Shown here: positions 1 to 6,939 of the stretch, one piece after another
Layout of the letters: every line of letters starts with the position of its first letter
Numbering within the stretch: position 1 is the first letter of the stretch
Assembly (NCBI GenBank): GCA_947165795.1
Contig: CAMVBP010000051.1
Span: 1 to 10,971 of the forward strand
DNA from: an uncultured Treponema sp.
GTDB lineage: Bacteria; Spirochaetota; Spirochaetia; Treponematales; Treponemataceae
Direction: 5' to 3'
DNA: 10,971 bases
Made by a program: the position numbers and the translations under genes
The notes under the pieces: model-generated
What the model was told of the DNA's origin: nothing
Database searches by the model: none
What the model saw: only the letters and a program-made list of their open reading frames with translations

Positions 1-442
1 GTGCTGCCGCCGCCTCGTCCTGACCATCTTTTCTCATTCCATATTTTGCTTTAAATAAATCATTTATCGGATTATCGTCTGACTGTTTTTCAGGACATGT
101 AACATATTTAATATAATCATCTAATTTTTTGACAAAATTCTTATCATAGTCCGTATAATTTTTGTTATCGCATCCTTTTTTAGAAACTTCCTCAATTTTT
201 TCAGCAAGTTCATCTATTCCATAAAGTCTGCGTCCCATTTGAGTTGAATAGGTTGTGTCAATAAGCAGTAATCTGATTTTAATATTCTCTAAAAAAGTCA
301 ATTTTTCATTTGGATAATCAAAAGTAGAACGTATAAAAGTTCTTGTCTTTTGAAAATTTGAATTTTTATTTTCAAGAATTGCGGTTGCATAAATCATAGC
401 ATCATAAATTGAGTTAATTGATTCAGGTATATTATTTTTCAT
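1..442 (-). CDS. Unrecognised protein, third gene of the AAA/helicase cluster (C-terminus beyond the window)
   Basis: This reading frame stays open from an ATG at 440-442 to the left edge, giving 147 codons without a stop. I do not recognise a family. The protein begins MKNNIPESINSIYDAMIYA. It is mostly charged and probably helical, with one hydrophobic stretch (IKIRLLLIDTTYS, about residues 54-66) followed by GRRLYGIDELAEKIEE. There is no signal peptide or membrane segment. The start is supported by AGGAAA at 451-456, eight bases upstream, which overlaps the TAG stop of the helicase gene. With a gap of only 12 bp, translation of the two genes is probably coupled. The last visible codons enter a GC-rich tract (QDEAAAA) unlike the AT-rich rest of the gene and similar in composition to the linker of the AAA protein in the same cluster. 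A role alongside the helicase and ATPase is inferred from position only. Confidence 0.8.
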   Translation of the reverse strand, partial: MKNNIPESINSIYDAMIYATAILENKNSNFQKTRTFIRSTFDYPNEKLTFLENIKIRLLLIDTTYSTQMGRRLYGIDELAEKIEEVSKKGCDNKNYTDYDKNFVKKLDDYIKYVTCPEKQSDDNPINDLFKAKYGMRKDGQDEAAAA

Positions 443-454
443 GACTAATATTTC

Positions 455-2665
455 CTATTTCTCTTCTTTCAAAATTTTCTTCAAATCGCCAACTGGGCCT
501 TCTGACACTTTCTGCGGCATGAACACATGCAGTAATTCTATACTTCTTGTAAGCGCTGTGTAAATCATGTTGCGGTTGATTTTGTCGGAAATTTCTTCAT
601 CGAAAACATCGAGGTAGTGGGCGCGGTGGTCGATGTAGAAAAGCACAACCGGGAAGTCTAAGCCTTTGCAGCTTTGTGTTGTTGCAAGACGGATAATTCC
701 CTGCTGAGCAAAATCAAAAGTGCCTTCACTTACAAGGCTGCTTTCCAAATCAAGCTCGTCTTTTAAAAGAGTTTTCAGTTTATCGAGCTGTTTTTTCTGC
801 GGCGCTATAAGACAGATGTTTTCGCTTTCGTAGCCGAGTGTTTTAATGCAAAGTTTTACGGTTTCAATTATCTGAGTAAAGCCTTCGTCTTCATTTTTAC
901 TTTCGTGAAGTTCAACCGGGGGACCAAGTCTGAAAGTTTCCGGGCGGTTTTCTTTGTCGCTGCCTTTTATCAGCTTGCGGTATTTTTCTGCAACTTCATT
1001 AATCTGATTTGTGCTTCGGAAGTTGATGTTCAAAATTCTTGTTGCGCCCGAAACATCAAGTCCTGCACGGCTCCAGGTAAAGCCCGGCTGGAAAATTGAC
1101 TGGTCATTATCGCCTGCAAGAATTACAGCTTCGCGAACAGAACTTTTCAAAATACGCAAAGTGGCCGCGGTTAAATCCTGTGCTTCATCAACAAAAAGAT
1201 AATCTACGCAAAGATTTTCCGGCACTGTAAAATCTGTTGTCGCAAGTTTGTAAGCCGCAAATACAGAATACCATTCATCAGATTTTTCCCACGCGTCAAA
1301 AATTTTTTCTACCACCGCCCATATTTTTTTACGGCTTGCTTCATTCTGTGGTTTTCGCATTCCTGTGCGTGCAATCATTTCTTCGCAGTATTCTTTTTTT
1401 GTAATGCATTTTGGAAGAATAAATTTATCAAGTTCAGTCCAGATTTCTTTTCCAAGCGGATTTACATTTTCATCTTCAAGACATTCAATTTCAACTTTGT
1501 CTAAAATGTAATTCAGTTCTTTTTGCGGGAATGCGGCCTTTAAGATTTTTGAAATATACGTTTCTGAAGTTGTGATGATATCGTTGTTTTCTGCAAGTTC
1601 AGTTTTTCCAATTTTCATAAGAGACGCAATATAGCGGTTGTATTTTTCAAGACTGTGAGTAAACGTAATGAGTTTTATGGATTTGTTTTTGTCTGAAGCA
1701 AACAGCGAGCCGGACTGTTCTGCCAAAAGCTTTTCCAGAGTTTTTAAAAGCACAAGAGATTTTCCGGTTCCCGCACTTCCTTTAATTAAAAAGTCGCGGT
1801 TGAATTTTACCTGATTTACAATCGACTCCTGTTCTTTTGTAAGATGAACGATTGACTGTTCAAAATCGTAACGTGTTCTTGTGTAGCTTGTCATGCGGTT
1901 AAGATTCTGAATGTATTCTTCGGCATCGGAAAGTTTTTCGAGCTGAGTCTGAAGTTCTTTTTGTGCCTTAAGATTTTTCTGTTCTTCGTCATTTTTGGCG
2001 CGGCGGAGTTCATCAATTCTTTCTTTATTTTTTTTGTTTGCAGCGATCTGCTGATCATAATCAAACTGAAGTGCTTTTAATTTTGAAGACATTGCGTCCA
2101 GCTGATTTTGAACTTCTCCAAGCTGCGATACTTTTTCCAGCATGTTTTCATTCTGTTCAGAAAGTGATTTTATCTGTTTGATTGCATTTTCAAGTTCTGC
2201 GGCAGTTTCGACCGGTGATTTTCTTGCGAGCCAGACATCAAGCGCTTTTGAAAGTTTTTCAATTTCTTCCTGATTCGGCAGATTATAAATTTTTGCAAAT
2301 TCACAGAAAAGAAAAATTGCACCGTTTGCTTCTTCTGCTGAACAGTTCATAAAGCGATGGCGTACAGGATTTGTTCCGCGGTGATTTGTGATAAGGTCTT
2401 TGATAAGCATGTATTCTTTCGGATGTTTTGTTGAATACCGTGCCTTAAACATATCGAGCAGGCTTGGAAACGAAATTGAAAAATCATTTTGTTTACCAAG
2501 CTTTTCACGCAAATATCCTTCAATTATAGAAAAACATGCTAATTTAAAAATACCTTTATCGGTTCCTTGCAAAGCTTTTAATCTTTGAATCTGTTCTTTT
2601 GAAGGAACTGAAGAAGCTGATGTTCCCTGAGCTTCAGATGTAATACTTGAATTTTCCACTGCCAT
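455..2665 (-). CDS. UvrD-like superfamily 1 helicase with N-terminal helical (HEPN/DUF4145-like?) domain and coiled coil
   Basis: This 736-residue protein carries a full superfamily 1 helicase motor and should use ATP to translocate along or unwind nucleic acid. Visible motifs are Walker A GSAGTGKS (296-303), motif Ia around LITFTHSL (332-339), motif II FVDEAQD (491-497), motif III AGDNDQSIF (517-525), motif IV NINFRSTNQI (546-555), motif V TTQSCKGLDFP (662-672) and motif VI YTALTRS (702-708). The first 130 residues are helical and recall the DUF4145/HEPN-like domain of HsdR-type proteins, with R96 and H103 in an Rx6H spacing; this assignment is tentative. Residues about 150-260 are a K/E/Q-rich coiled coil. 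No nuclease motif is evident in the motor half. It is the second gene of the cluster, 21 bp after the AAA gene. No Shine-Dalgarno precedes the ATG, but an extended -10 lies just upstream. It is not a standard UvrD or Rep, because it is fused to an accessory N-terminus and sits outside a repair context. Confidence 0.88.
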   Translation of the reverse strand: MAVENSSITSEAQGTSASSVPSKEQIQRLKALQGTDKGIFKLACFSIIEGYLREKLGKQNDFSISFPSLLDMFKARYSTKHPKEYMLIKDLITNHRGTNPVRHRFMNCSAEEANGAIFLFCEFAKIYNLPNQEEIEKLSKALDVWLARKSPVETAAELENAIKQIKSLSEQNENMLEKVSQLGEVQNQLDAMSSKLKALQFDYDQQIAANKKNKERIDELRRAKNDEEQKNLKAQKELQTQLEKLSDAEEYIQNLNRMTSYTRTRYDFEQSIVHLTKEQESIVNQVKFNRDFLIKGSAGTGKSLVLLKTLEKLLAEQSGSLFASDKNKSIKLITFTHSLEKYNRYIASLMKIGKTELAENNDIITTSETYISKILKAAFPQKELNYILDKVEIECLEDENVNPLGKEIWTELDKFILPKCITKKEYCEEMIARTGMRKPQNEASRKKIWAVVEKIFDAWEKSDEWYSVFAAYKLATTDFTVPENLCVDYLFVDEAQDLTAATLRILKSSVREAVILAGDNDQSIFQPGFTWSRAGLDVSGATRILNINFRSTNQINEVAEKYRKLIKGSDKENRPETFRLGPPVELHESKNEDEGFTQIIETVKLCIKTLGYESENICLIAPQKKQLDKLKTLLKDELDLESSLVSEGTFDFAQQGIIRLATTQSCKGLDFPVVLFYIDHRAHYLDVFDEEISDKINRNMIYTALTRSIELLHVFMPQKVSEGPVGDLKKILKEEK

Positions 2666-2672
2666 AACATTT

Positions 2673-2681
2673 ATTATATCA
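2673..2681 (-). promoter_or_regulatory. Possible extended -10 promoter directly in front of the helicase gene
   Basis: On the minus strand, TGATATAAT matches the extended -10 consensus TGnTATAAT exactly. The predicted transcription start would be at or one base before the helicase ATG (2665), giving an almost leaderless transcript. This would fit the lack of a Shine-Dalgarno there. The -35 region is poor (TTTAGT at a 17-base spacing). It overlaps the end of the AAA gene, so it would be an internal promoter of the cluster. In AT-rich DNA such a match can arise by chance. Confidence 0.35.
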
Positions 2682-2686
2682 GAATT

Positions 2687-5233
2687 TCATGCCACACTAA
2701 AGCCGATTGTTTTATGAATGCCTTCTTTTTCTTCCTGAATCTTGCAAAGTTCTTCCATTATATAATCTGCAGAACGTTCGCTTTCATCCATAAAACGGCT
2801 TCGGCTGTAAAGAACACCAAAGTCACCGGGTGTAACAGAGTTCATTCTTTCAAGTCTGCGTACCTGAGTTTCTTCAAAAATCATATCGCTAAAATAACGG
2901 TTCAGCAGAGTTCTGATTCCATCAGTATTAAGCGGACGGAATTCTGTGATTATATGAAAACGTCGGTTCATTGCAGCGTCCATAATTTTTTTTAAGTTTG
3001 TCGTACAGATTAAGATTCCAGGAAATTCTTCCATCTGTGTAAGAAATTCATTTACCTGTGTACGCTCCCAGTTGTGCACGGCTCCGTTACGATCTGCAAA
3101 AAATGAATCAGCTTCATCAAAAAGAAGAATGCTTTCTGTACGAGCCGCTTCATCAAATGCATCGCGAATATTCTGTTCAGTTTCGCCGACCCATTTACTG
3201 AAAATATCACTAGCGCGTTTTAAAAGAATTTTCATTCCGAGCTGTTCCGCAATGTATCTTGCAAATTCCGTTTTTCCGGTTCCGCTCACTCCGTAAAAAA
3301 GCATGCGGATTCCGTTTTGCGCATCGTTTGCAGTATTTGATTTTTCTGAAAAAGCTCTTGCGTTCTGAATCATTTTTACAATCTGTTCAGGTTTCATTGA
3401 AGTATTTAAAACATTCAGATCATAATTTTCAGAAACATTTTCGCGCATGCGGTTTTTGCCGTTAATCAAAATTGAATTTTCTTTTAAAACAGATTTTACG
3501 CATTGAACAAGTGAGTCGTCTGATTCTTCGTCGGGGGAGGAATTCGTGGTTGCGATGTTGGATGAATTTTCCGCGCTGTCAGAATTCGTGTTCGCGCTGG
3601 TGGATGCATTCCCCGCGTTGGTGCAGGCATTTTCCGTGTTGGTGGATGCCTGTTCACCGCGGCAAGAATTCGTGTTCGCGTTGGTAGATGCCTCCTCCCC
3701 GCTAGCCGCCTGTTCACCACCTGCCGCCTCCTCCGTTTCATCAAGACACTTTATCGTCTTAATTACATTATCAACCGAAGCGCCTGTAACTTTGTATTTT
3801 TCCATCAAATCAAGAATCTGAAGATTTGTTTTTTCCGGAAGCTTAAGAGTTTTTAATTTTGTTTCCGTAATGCTTCTAATTTGATTTCTTGTCATTGAAT
3901 CAAACTTGTACGAATATGTAAAACGACGCAATGTGCTTTCATCAATTTGAGAAGTAAAATTAACAATCCATATAATTTTTTTACGGCTTTTTTCAAGCAT
4001 CTTATTTACAGTGCCCTTATTTTTTGAAGGAATTTTAATTCCAAAAAAAGAAGCATCGCAGGTTTGTAAAATTGTATCCGCTTCATCAATTATAAAAACG
4101 TTGTCATTTGAGGTCATGGAAAGAAGACAGTTAAGGCGCGAAAAAACATTCTGTTCATTTTCAGTTGAAAGCTCGCGTTCGTTTTTAAAAACATAAGCTT
4201 CTAGTCCGCTTTGCTTTGCAAGTGCTTTTGCAAATTCAGTTTTTCCGCTTCCAGGTTTTCCATAAAGTAAAAGAGAAACGCTTTCTTTTCCGTGAAGCAA
4301 TCTGCTCATAAGATTTTTTGTATTTTCAGGAACGTTAAAGCTTTCAAGCTCGTAACATGATGACGAATCTTCCTTTTTTAAAAGATCATAAAAAAACGGC
4401 TGCATCGATTGCGCTTCGACACAATCAAAAAAATCGTCTTCAATTTTTCCAGTTTCATCAATAAAACCATAAAGACGAAGTTTTGAATCCTGACGTAAAA
4501 ATGTTGAAAATTCACGGACAGAAAATCCTAGAATTTTTGCCATAATTTCTTTCTGAAGAATTTCAGAAAATGTTTCTAGAAGATTTGTAATACTTCTGTT
4601 TGTAAAACATCTGTAACAGCATTGAAGAACTTTTATTTCATCATCATTAAGTCCGACTGCATTTTTCACAAAATTAAACTCAGCAGGATCATCCAGACTT
4701 GCCTTAAGATAAGACGGAATTCTTTGCAAAAGACCAACTTCTTCGGACGGAGTTTTTTTAATCAGAAAATTTGCAATGAGACACAATAAAAATTCATTTG
4801 AATGAGAAACATAATAGCAGCGCAGTAAATTAATTTCGATTTGTGTAGGTTTATTAAATCCACGGGGTCGCATGTGATCGATCATTTTATCTTCTTCATA
4901 AAGATATGGAATCTGCGTATTACAAAAACATTCGTCACAATTTCCAGAAATTTCTTTCAGTACTTTGTGATTTTGATATTGAATGATAACTTTTGAAAGA
5001 TAATTTAAAATCACTTTTTCTCTCTGCATTTTTTTTGCAAGTTTTGAAAAGAATCCGTAAATCAGGTATAAATAATCATCATCTATTTCGTCGTCAGGAT
5101 AATAAACTGTCTTGTAGCTGCAAATTTCATAAAGATAGTATGCAAAAATCCTGCATTCTTCGATTGAGGCAATGTTCAATGTTTTTCGTTTTTGAGAATT
5201 GCCTCTGTAATTTATTATTCTTTTTCTAATCAT
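2687..5233 (-). CDS. Tandem AAA+ ATPase (two AAA modules joined by a repeat linker)
   Basis: This 848-residue cytoplasmic protein probably remodels a protein or nucleoprotein substrate using ATP. Residues 1-300 are a mostly helical domain I cannot name, with a CDECFC cluster at 99-104. AAA module 1 has Walker A GKPGSGKT (325-332), Walker B FIIDEAD (380-386), a sensor-1-like N425 and arginines R436/R437. A low-complexity linker of 14-residue repeats follows (about 498-567). AAA module 2 has Walker A GVSGTGKT (648-655), a pore-loop-like KWVGETE (680-686), Walker B ILLFDEAD (702-709), sensor-1 N746 and arginines R757/R758. Module 2 looks like a classical CDC48/FtsH-type AAA domain, whereas module 1 lacks the aromatic-glycine pore loop and may be regulatory. 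The start at 5233 is chosen because GGAGGT lies four bases upstream; an in-frame ATG 45 bases further out lacks such a site. It is the first gene of the cluster. The substrate is unknown. Confidence 0.9.
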   Translation of the reverse strand: MIRKRIINYRGNSQKRKTLNIASIEECRIFAYYLYEICSYKTVYYPDDEIDDDYLYLIYGFFSKLAKKMQREKVILNYLSKVIIQYQNHKVLKEISGNCDECFCNTQIPYLYEEDKMIDHMRPRGFNKPTQIEINLLRCYYVSHSNEFLLCLIANFLIKKTPSEEVGLLQRIPSYLKASLDDPAEFNFVKNAVGLNDDEIKVLQCCYRCFTNRSITNLLETFSEILQKEIMAKILGFSVREFSTFLRQDSKLRLYGFIDETGKIEDDFFDCVEAQSMQPFFYDLLKKEDSSSCYELESFNVPENTKNLMSRLLHGKESVSLLLYGKPGSGKTEFAKALAKQSGLEAYVFKNERELSTENEQNVFSRLNCLLSMTSNDNVFIIDEADTILQTCDASFFGIKIPSKNKGTVNKMLEKSRKKIIWIVNFTSQIDESTLRRFTYSYKFDSMTRNQIRSITETKLKTLKLPEKTNLQILDLMEKYKVTGASVDNVIKTIKCLDETEEAAGGEQAASGEEASTNANTNSCRGEQASTNTENACTNAGNASTSANTNSDSAENSSNIATTNSSPDEESDDSLVQCVKSVLKENSILINGKNRMRENVSENYDLNVLNTSMKPEQIVKMIQNARAFSEKSNTANDAQNGIRMLFYGVSGTGKTEFARYIAEQLGMKILLKRASDIFSKWVGETEQNIRDAFDEAARTESILLFDEADSFFADRNGAVHNWERTQVNEFLTQMEEFPGILICTTNLKKIMDAAMNRRFHIITEFRPLNTDGIRTLLNRYFSDMIFEETQVRRLERMNSVTPGDFGVLYSRSRFMDESERSADYIMEELCKIQEEKEGIHKTIGFSVA
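3533..3742 (-). repeat. Five degenerate 42-bp (14-codon) units encoding the linker between AAA modules
   Basis: In the AAA protein, residues 498-567 divide into five 14-residue units: DETEEAAGGEQAAS, GEEASTNANTNSCR, GEQASTNTENACTN, AGNASTSANTNSDS and AENSSNIATTNSSP. At DNA level two near-identical 27-base segments begin at 3581 and 3665, exactly 84 bases (two units) apart and differing at two positions. A more diverged copy begins near 3539, 42 bases before the first. The tract is clearly richer in GC than the rest of the gene. It probably encodes a disordered spacer whose unit number may vary between strains through slippage or recombination, without breaking the reading frame. Confidence 0.85.
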
Positions 5234-5237
5234 TTTG

Positions 5238-5243
5238 ACCTCC
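5238..5243 (-). promoter_or_regulatory. Shine-Dalgarno that fixes the start of the AAA gene
   Basis: The plus strand ACCTCC reads GGAGGT on the coding strand, four bases before the ATG at 5231-5233. It favours the 848-residue form over a 15-residue longer version that begins at 5278. Confidence 0.8.
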
Positions 5244-5373
5244 AAAAAAATGCATGTCATAAGAATATAGTTAACCAAGATCCCAAAATTTTAAAAATAA
5301 ATTCCTTTTTTTAAGTTTTTTGAAAAAATCTAACAAGATATTTGTATAGTAAAATTTCTGATTTTGATTCCGA

Positions 5374-5402
5374 ATGACAGAAGGCAAAAAATAATTTATA
5401 CT
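5374..5402 (+). promoter_or_regulatory. Probable sigma-70 type promoter for the permease gene, possibly leaderless
   Basis: ATGACA at 5374-5379 (five of six matches to TTGACA) is followed, after exactly 17 bases, by TATACT at 5397-5402 (five of six matches to TATAAT). The expected transcription start falls at about 5409, which is the A of the permease ATG, so the mRNA may lack a 5' leader. No Shine-Dalgarno is visible in front of that ATG, which agrees. A weaker alternative is TTGAAA at 5320 with TATAGT at 5345, but its 19-base spacer is long. Confidence 0.5.
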
Positions 5403-5408
5403 AAAAAC

Positions 5409-6773
5409 ATGGCTATTATGTTGAATATTAAATGGGTAATTCTTGCAATTGCTCTCGTGATGTATCTTCTTGTAATTATTTTTCAGGATAAAAAGGTCTG
5501 GATGACATCTTTCGCAGCGCTTGCTGTTATTGTACTTGGACTTTTGTTCAATGGCGGAAAAAACTTTGGTTTATTATACGGAAGCGTTTTTGAACAGAAT
5601 AGTTATCAAAATGGGGCCGCTCTTTTAGTTCACATTTTCACCGAACTTATAAACTGGAACATTCTTATGATTTACGTTGGCAGTATGATTATCGCCGCGC
5701 TCTTCATTTATTCCAGAGTTCCGGCACGAATTGCAGACGCGCTCGTAACAGTTTCACCAAGTACTGGAATTGCTGTTGTATTGATTCTTGCAATGACCGG
5801 AATCATTTCTATATTTGTAGAAAATGTTGCAACCGTTCTTGTAATGGCACCAATTGCACTTGCGCTTTCTAAAAAATTAAATTTAAATCCTGTTCCATTT
5901 ATGATTGGACTTGCACTTATGTCAAACCTTGAAGGAACTGCAACTTTGGTCGGCGATCCTCCAAGCATGATTTTTGCAAGTTATGCTCATTACACTTTCA
6001 ACGACTTCTTTGTTCACATGGGAAAGATTTCGATTTTCTTTTTCATTCAGGCTGGTCTTATTGTCGGCTGTATTTTCTTTTACTGTTTTTTCAGCAAGGC
6101 AAAAGAAAAGGCCAGTGTAGATAAAGAACAGGTAATTTCTTATTTACCGTTGTGGCTTCTTTTGATTATGATTGCAGGCCTTGCAGTAATTTCATTTTTG
6201 AGCACAGAACTTGGTTACAGTTCAGGCTGCTTTGTTCTTGGCTTGGGAATAATCGGACTTTTGTGGTACCGCTTTAATCAGAAAAAATCCGGCGGAGAAA
6301 TCTGGCAGCTTGTAAAGGAACTTGACTGGGAAACAATTTTCTTTTTGATTGGAATATTTGTTGTCGTTGGTGCAATCAGCGCCTCTGGTCTTCTTGGTGA
6401 TTTTGCACTGTGGCTTGCAAGAGTAACTGGCGGTAGTAAATTCCTCGGCTTCCTTTTGATTTTACTGTTCAGTATTTTGATTTCCGGATTTGTTGATAAC
6501 GTTCCGTATATTATCGTTATGCTTCCGGTTGCAGGAAATCTTGCAAACGCAATGGGCATTCAAAAAGAACTTTTTATGTTCGCACTTTTGATCGGTTCGT
6601 GCCTTGGCGGAAACCTTACACCATTCGGCGCTTCTGCAAATGTTGTTGCAATGGGAATCTTAAAGAAGGAAGGTCACCCGATTACTTTCCCGGGCTTCTT
6701 AAAAATAAGCGCTCCGTTTACAGTTCTTACAACTGCTGCTGCGGCCGCACTCTTGTGGGCAATGTGGGCATAA
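5409..6773 (+). CDS. Ion-transporter-superfamily permease (ArsB/NhaD/P-protein-like, SLC13-related)
   Basis: This inner-membrane permease of about 454 residues has roughly eleven hydrophobic segments. It shows the two-fold repeated signature of the ion transporter superfamily: FVENVATVLVMAPI (136-149) followed by NLEGTATLVGDPPS (173-186) in the first half, and FVDNVPYIIVMLPV (361-374) followed by GNLTPFGASANVVA (401-414) in the second. DWETIFFLIGIFVVVGA (306-322) is also typical of ArsB, NhaD and P-protein relatives. Such proteins move anions or exchange cations (arsenite, citrate or dicarboxylates, Na+/H+). The substrate cannot be read from the sequence, and no arsR or arsenate reductase gene is nearby. 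The frame could extend to a TTG at 5364, but hydrophobic residues begin just after the ATG at 5409 and a promoter ends directly before it. It is the first gene of the plus-strand block. A truncated duplicate of its 3' end lies at 8498-8552. Confidence 0.88.
   Translation: MAIMLNIKWVILAIALVMYLLVIIFQDKKVWMTSFAALAVIVLGLLFNGGKNFGLLYGSVFEQNSYQNGAALLVHIFTELINWNILMIYVGSMIIAALFIYSRVPARIADALVTVSPSTGIAVVLILAMTGIISIFVENVATVLVMAPIALALSKKLNLNPVPFMIGLALMSNLEGTATLVGDPPSMIFASYAHYTFNDFFVHMGKISIFFFIQAGLIVGCIFFYCFFSKAKEKASVDKEQVISYLPLWLLLIMIAGLAVISFLSTELGYSSGCFVLGLGIIGLLWYRFNQKKSGGEIWQLVKELDWETIFFLIGIFVVVGAISASGLLGDFALWLARVTGGSKFLGFLLILLFSILISGFVDNVPYIIVMLPVAGNLANAMGIQKELFMFALLIGSCLGGNLTPFGASANVVAMGILKKEGHPITFPGFLKISAPFTVLTTAAAAALLWAMWA
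6661..6773 (+). repeat. Permease 3' end, intact copy of a duplicated segment
   Basis: This last part of the permease gene reappears downstream of the cotH-like gene. Bases 6670-6697 are identical to 8504-8531, and 6753-6773, including the stop codon, match 8532-8552 at 20 of 21 positions. The 55 bases between (6698-6752) are missing from the second copy. Homology continues weakly upstream to about 6661, across a small indel. Confidence 0.9.
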
Positions 6774-6817
6774 TATTAAGGAAAACGGACTGAAAAAATG
6801 TGAGTTATACTCTATAT

Positions 6818-6836
6818 ACATATTAAAAAAATATGT
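6818..6836 (+). repeat. Short inverted repeat in the permease-cotH gap
   Basis: ACATATT (6818-6824) and AATATGT (6830-6836) form a 7-bp inverted repeat with a five-A centre. A second all-A/T hairpin, AATTATA/TATAATT, lies at 6843-6860 followed by a T run. Either could be a weak terminator for the permease transcript or a binding site, but in such AT-rich sequence neither is strong evidence. TATAAT at 6854-6859 could also be a -10 for cotH, though I see no good -35. Confidence 0.3.
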
Positions 6837-6895
6837 TACCATAATTATAGTTTTATAATTTTTTATGAAGATGCAAAACTGATTAATTGCGCGTT

Positions 6896-6907
6896 CAGAC
6901 GCGTCTG
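6896..6907 (+). promoter_or_regulatory. Perfect 12-bp palindrome in the cotH leader
   Basis: CAGACGCGTCTG is a perfect palindrome and the most GC-rich piece of the 166-bp gap between the permease and cotH-like genes. It lies 17 bases before the Shine-Dalgarno. It could be an operator for a dimeric regulator or a small leader hairpin affecting translation. There is no direct evidence for either. Confidence 0.35.
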
Positions 6908-6923
6908 CTTGCGTGAGTTTTCT

Positions 6924-6930
6924 AAGGAGG
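6924..6930 (+). promoter_or_regulatory. Strong Shine-Dalgarno of the cotH-like gene
   Basis: AAGGAGG stands nine bases before the ATG at 6940. It is the strongest ribosome binding site in the window and settles the start, which directly precedes a typical signal peptide. Confidence 0.88.
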
Positions 6931-6939
6931 AAATAAGAG

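Noticed and set aside
3533..3742. CRISPR array or tandem non-coding repeat
   Set aside because: Units are degenerate, contiguous without spacers, multiples of three, and lie in the middle of a continuous coding frame.
3472..3821. Overlapping open frames on the plus strand and in another minus frame across the AAA linker
   Set aside because: They arise from the GC-rich, stop-poor repeat tract; their Arg/Trp/Cys-rich or repetitive products look like no protein, and the AAA frame is continuous through the region.
5234..5278. Longer AAA protein starting at 5278
   Set aside because: The strong GGAGGT lies just before the ATG at 5233, inside the would-be coding extension.
5409..6773. Calling the permease an arsenite pump (arsB)
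   Set aside because: The family signature is shared by several transport specificities, and no arsenic genes lie nearby; a superfamily-level call is all the sequence supports.
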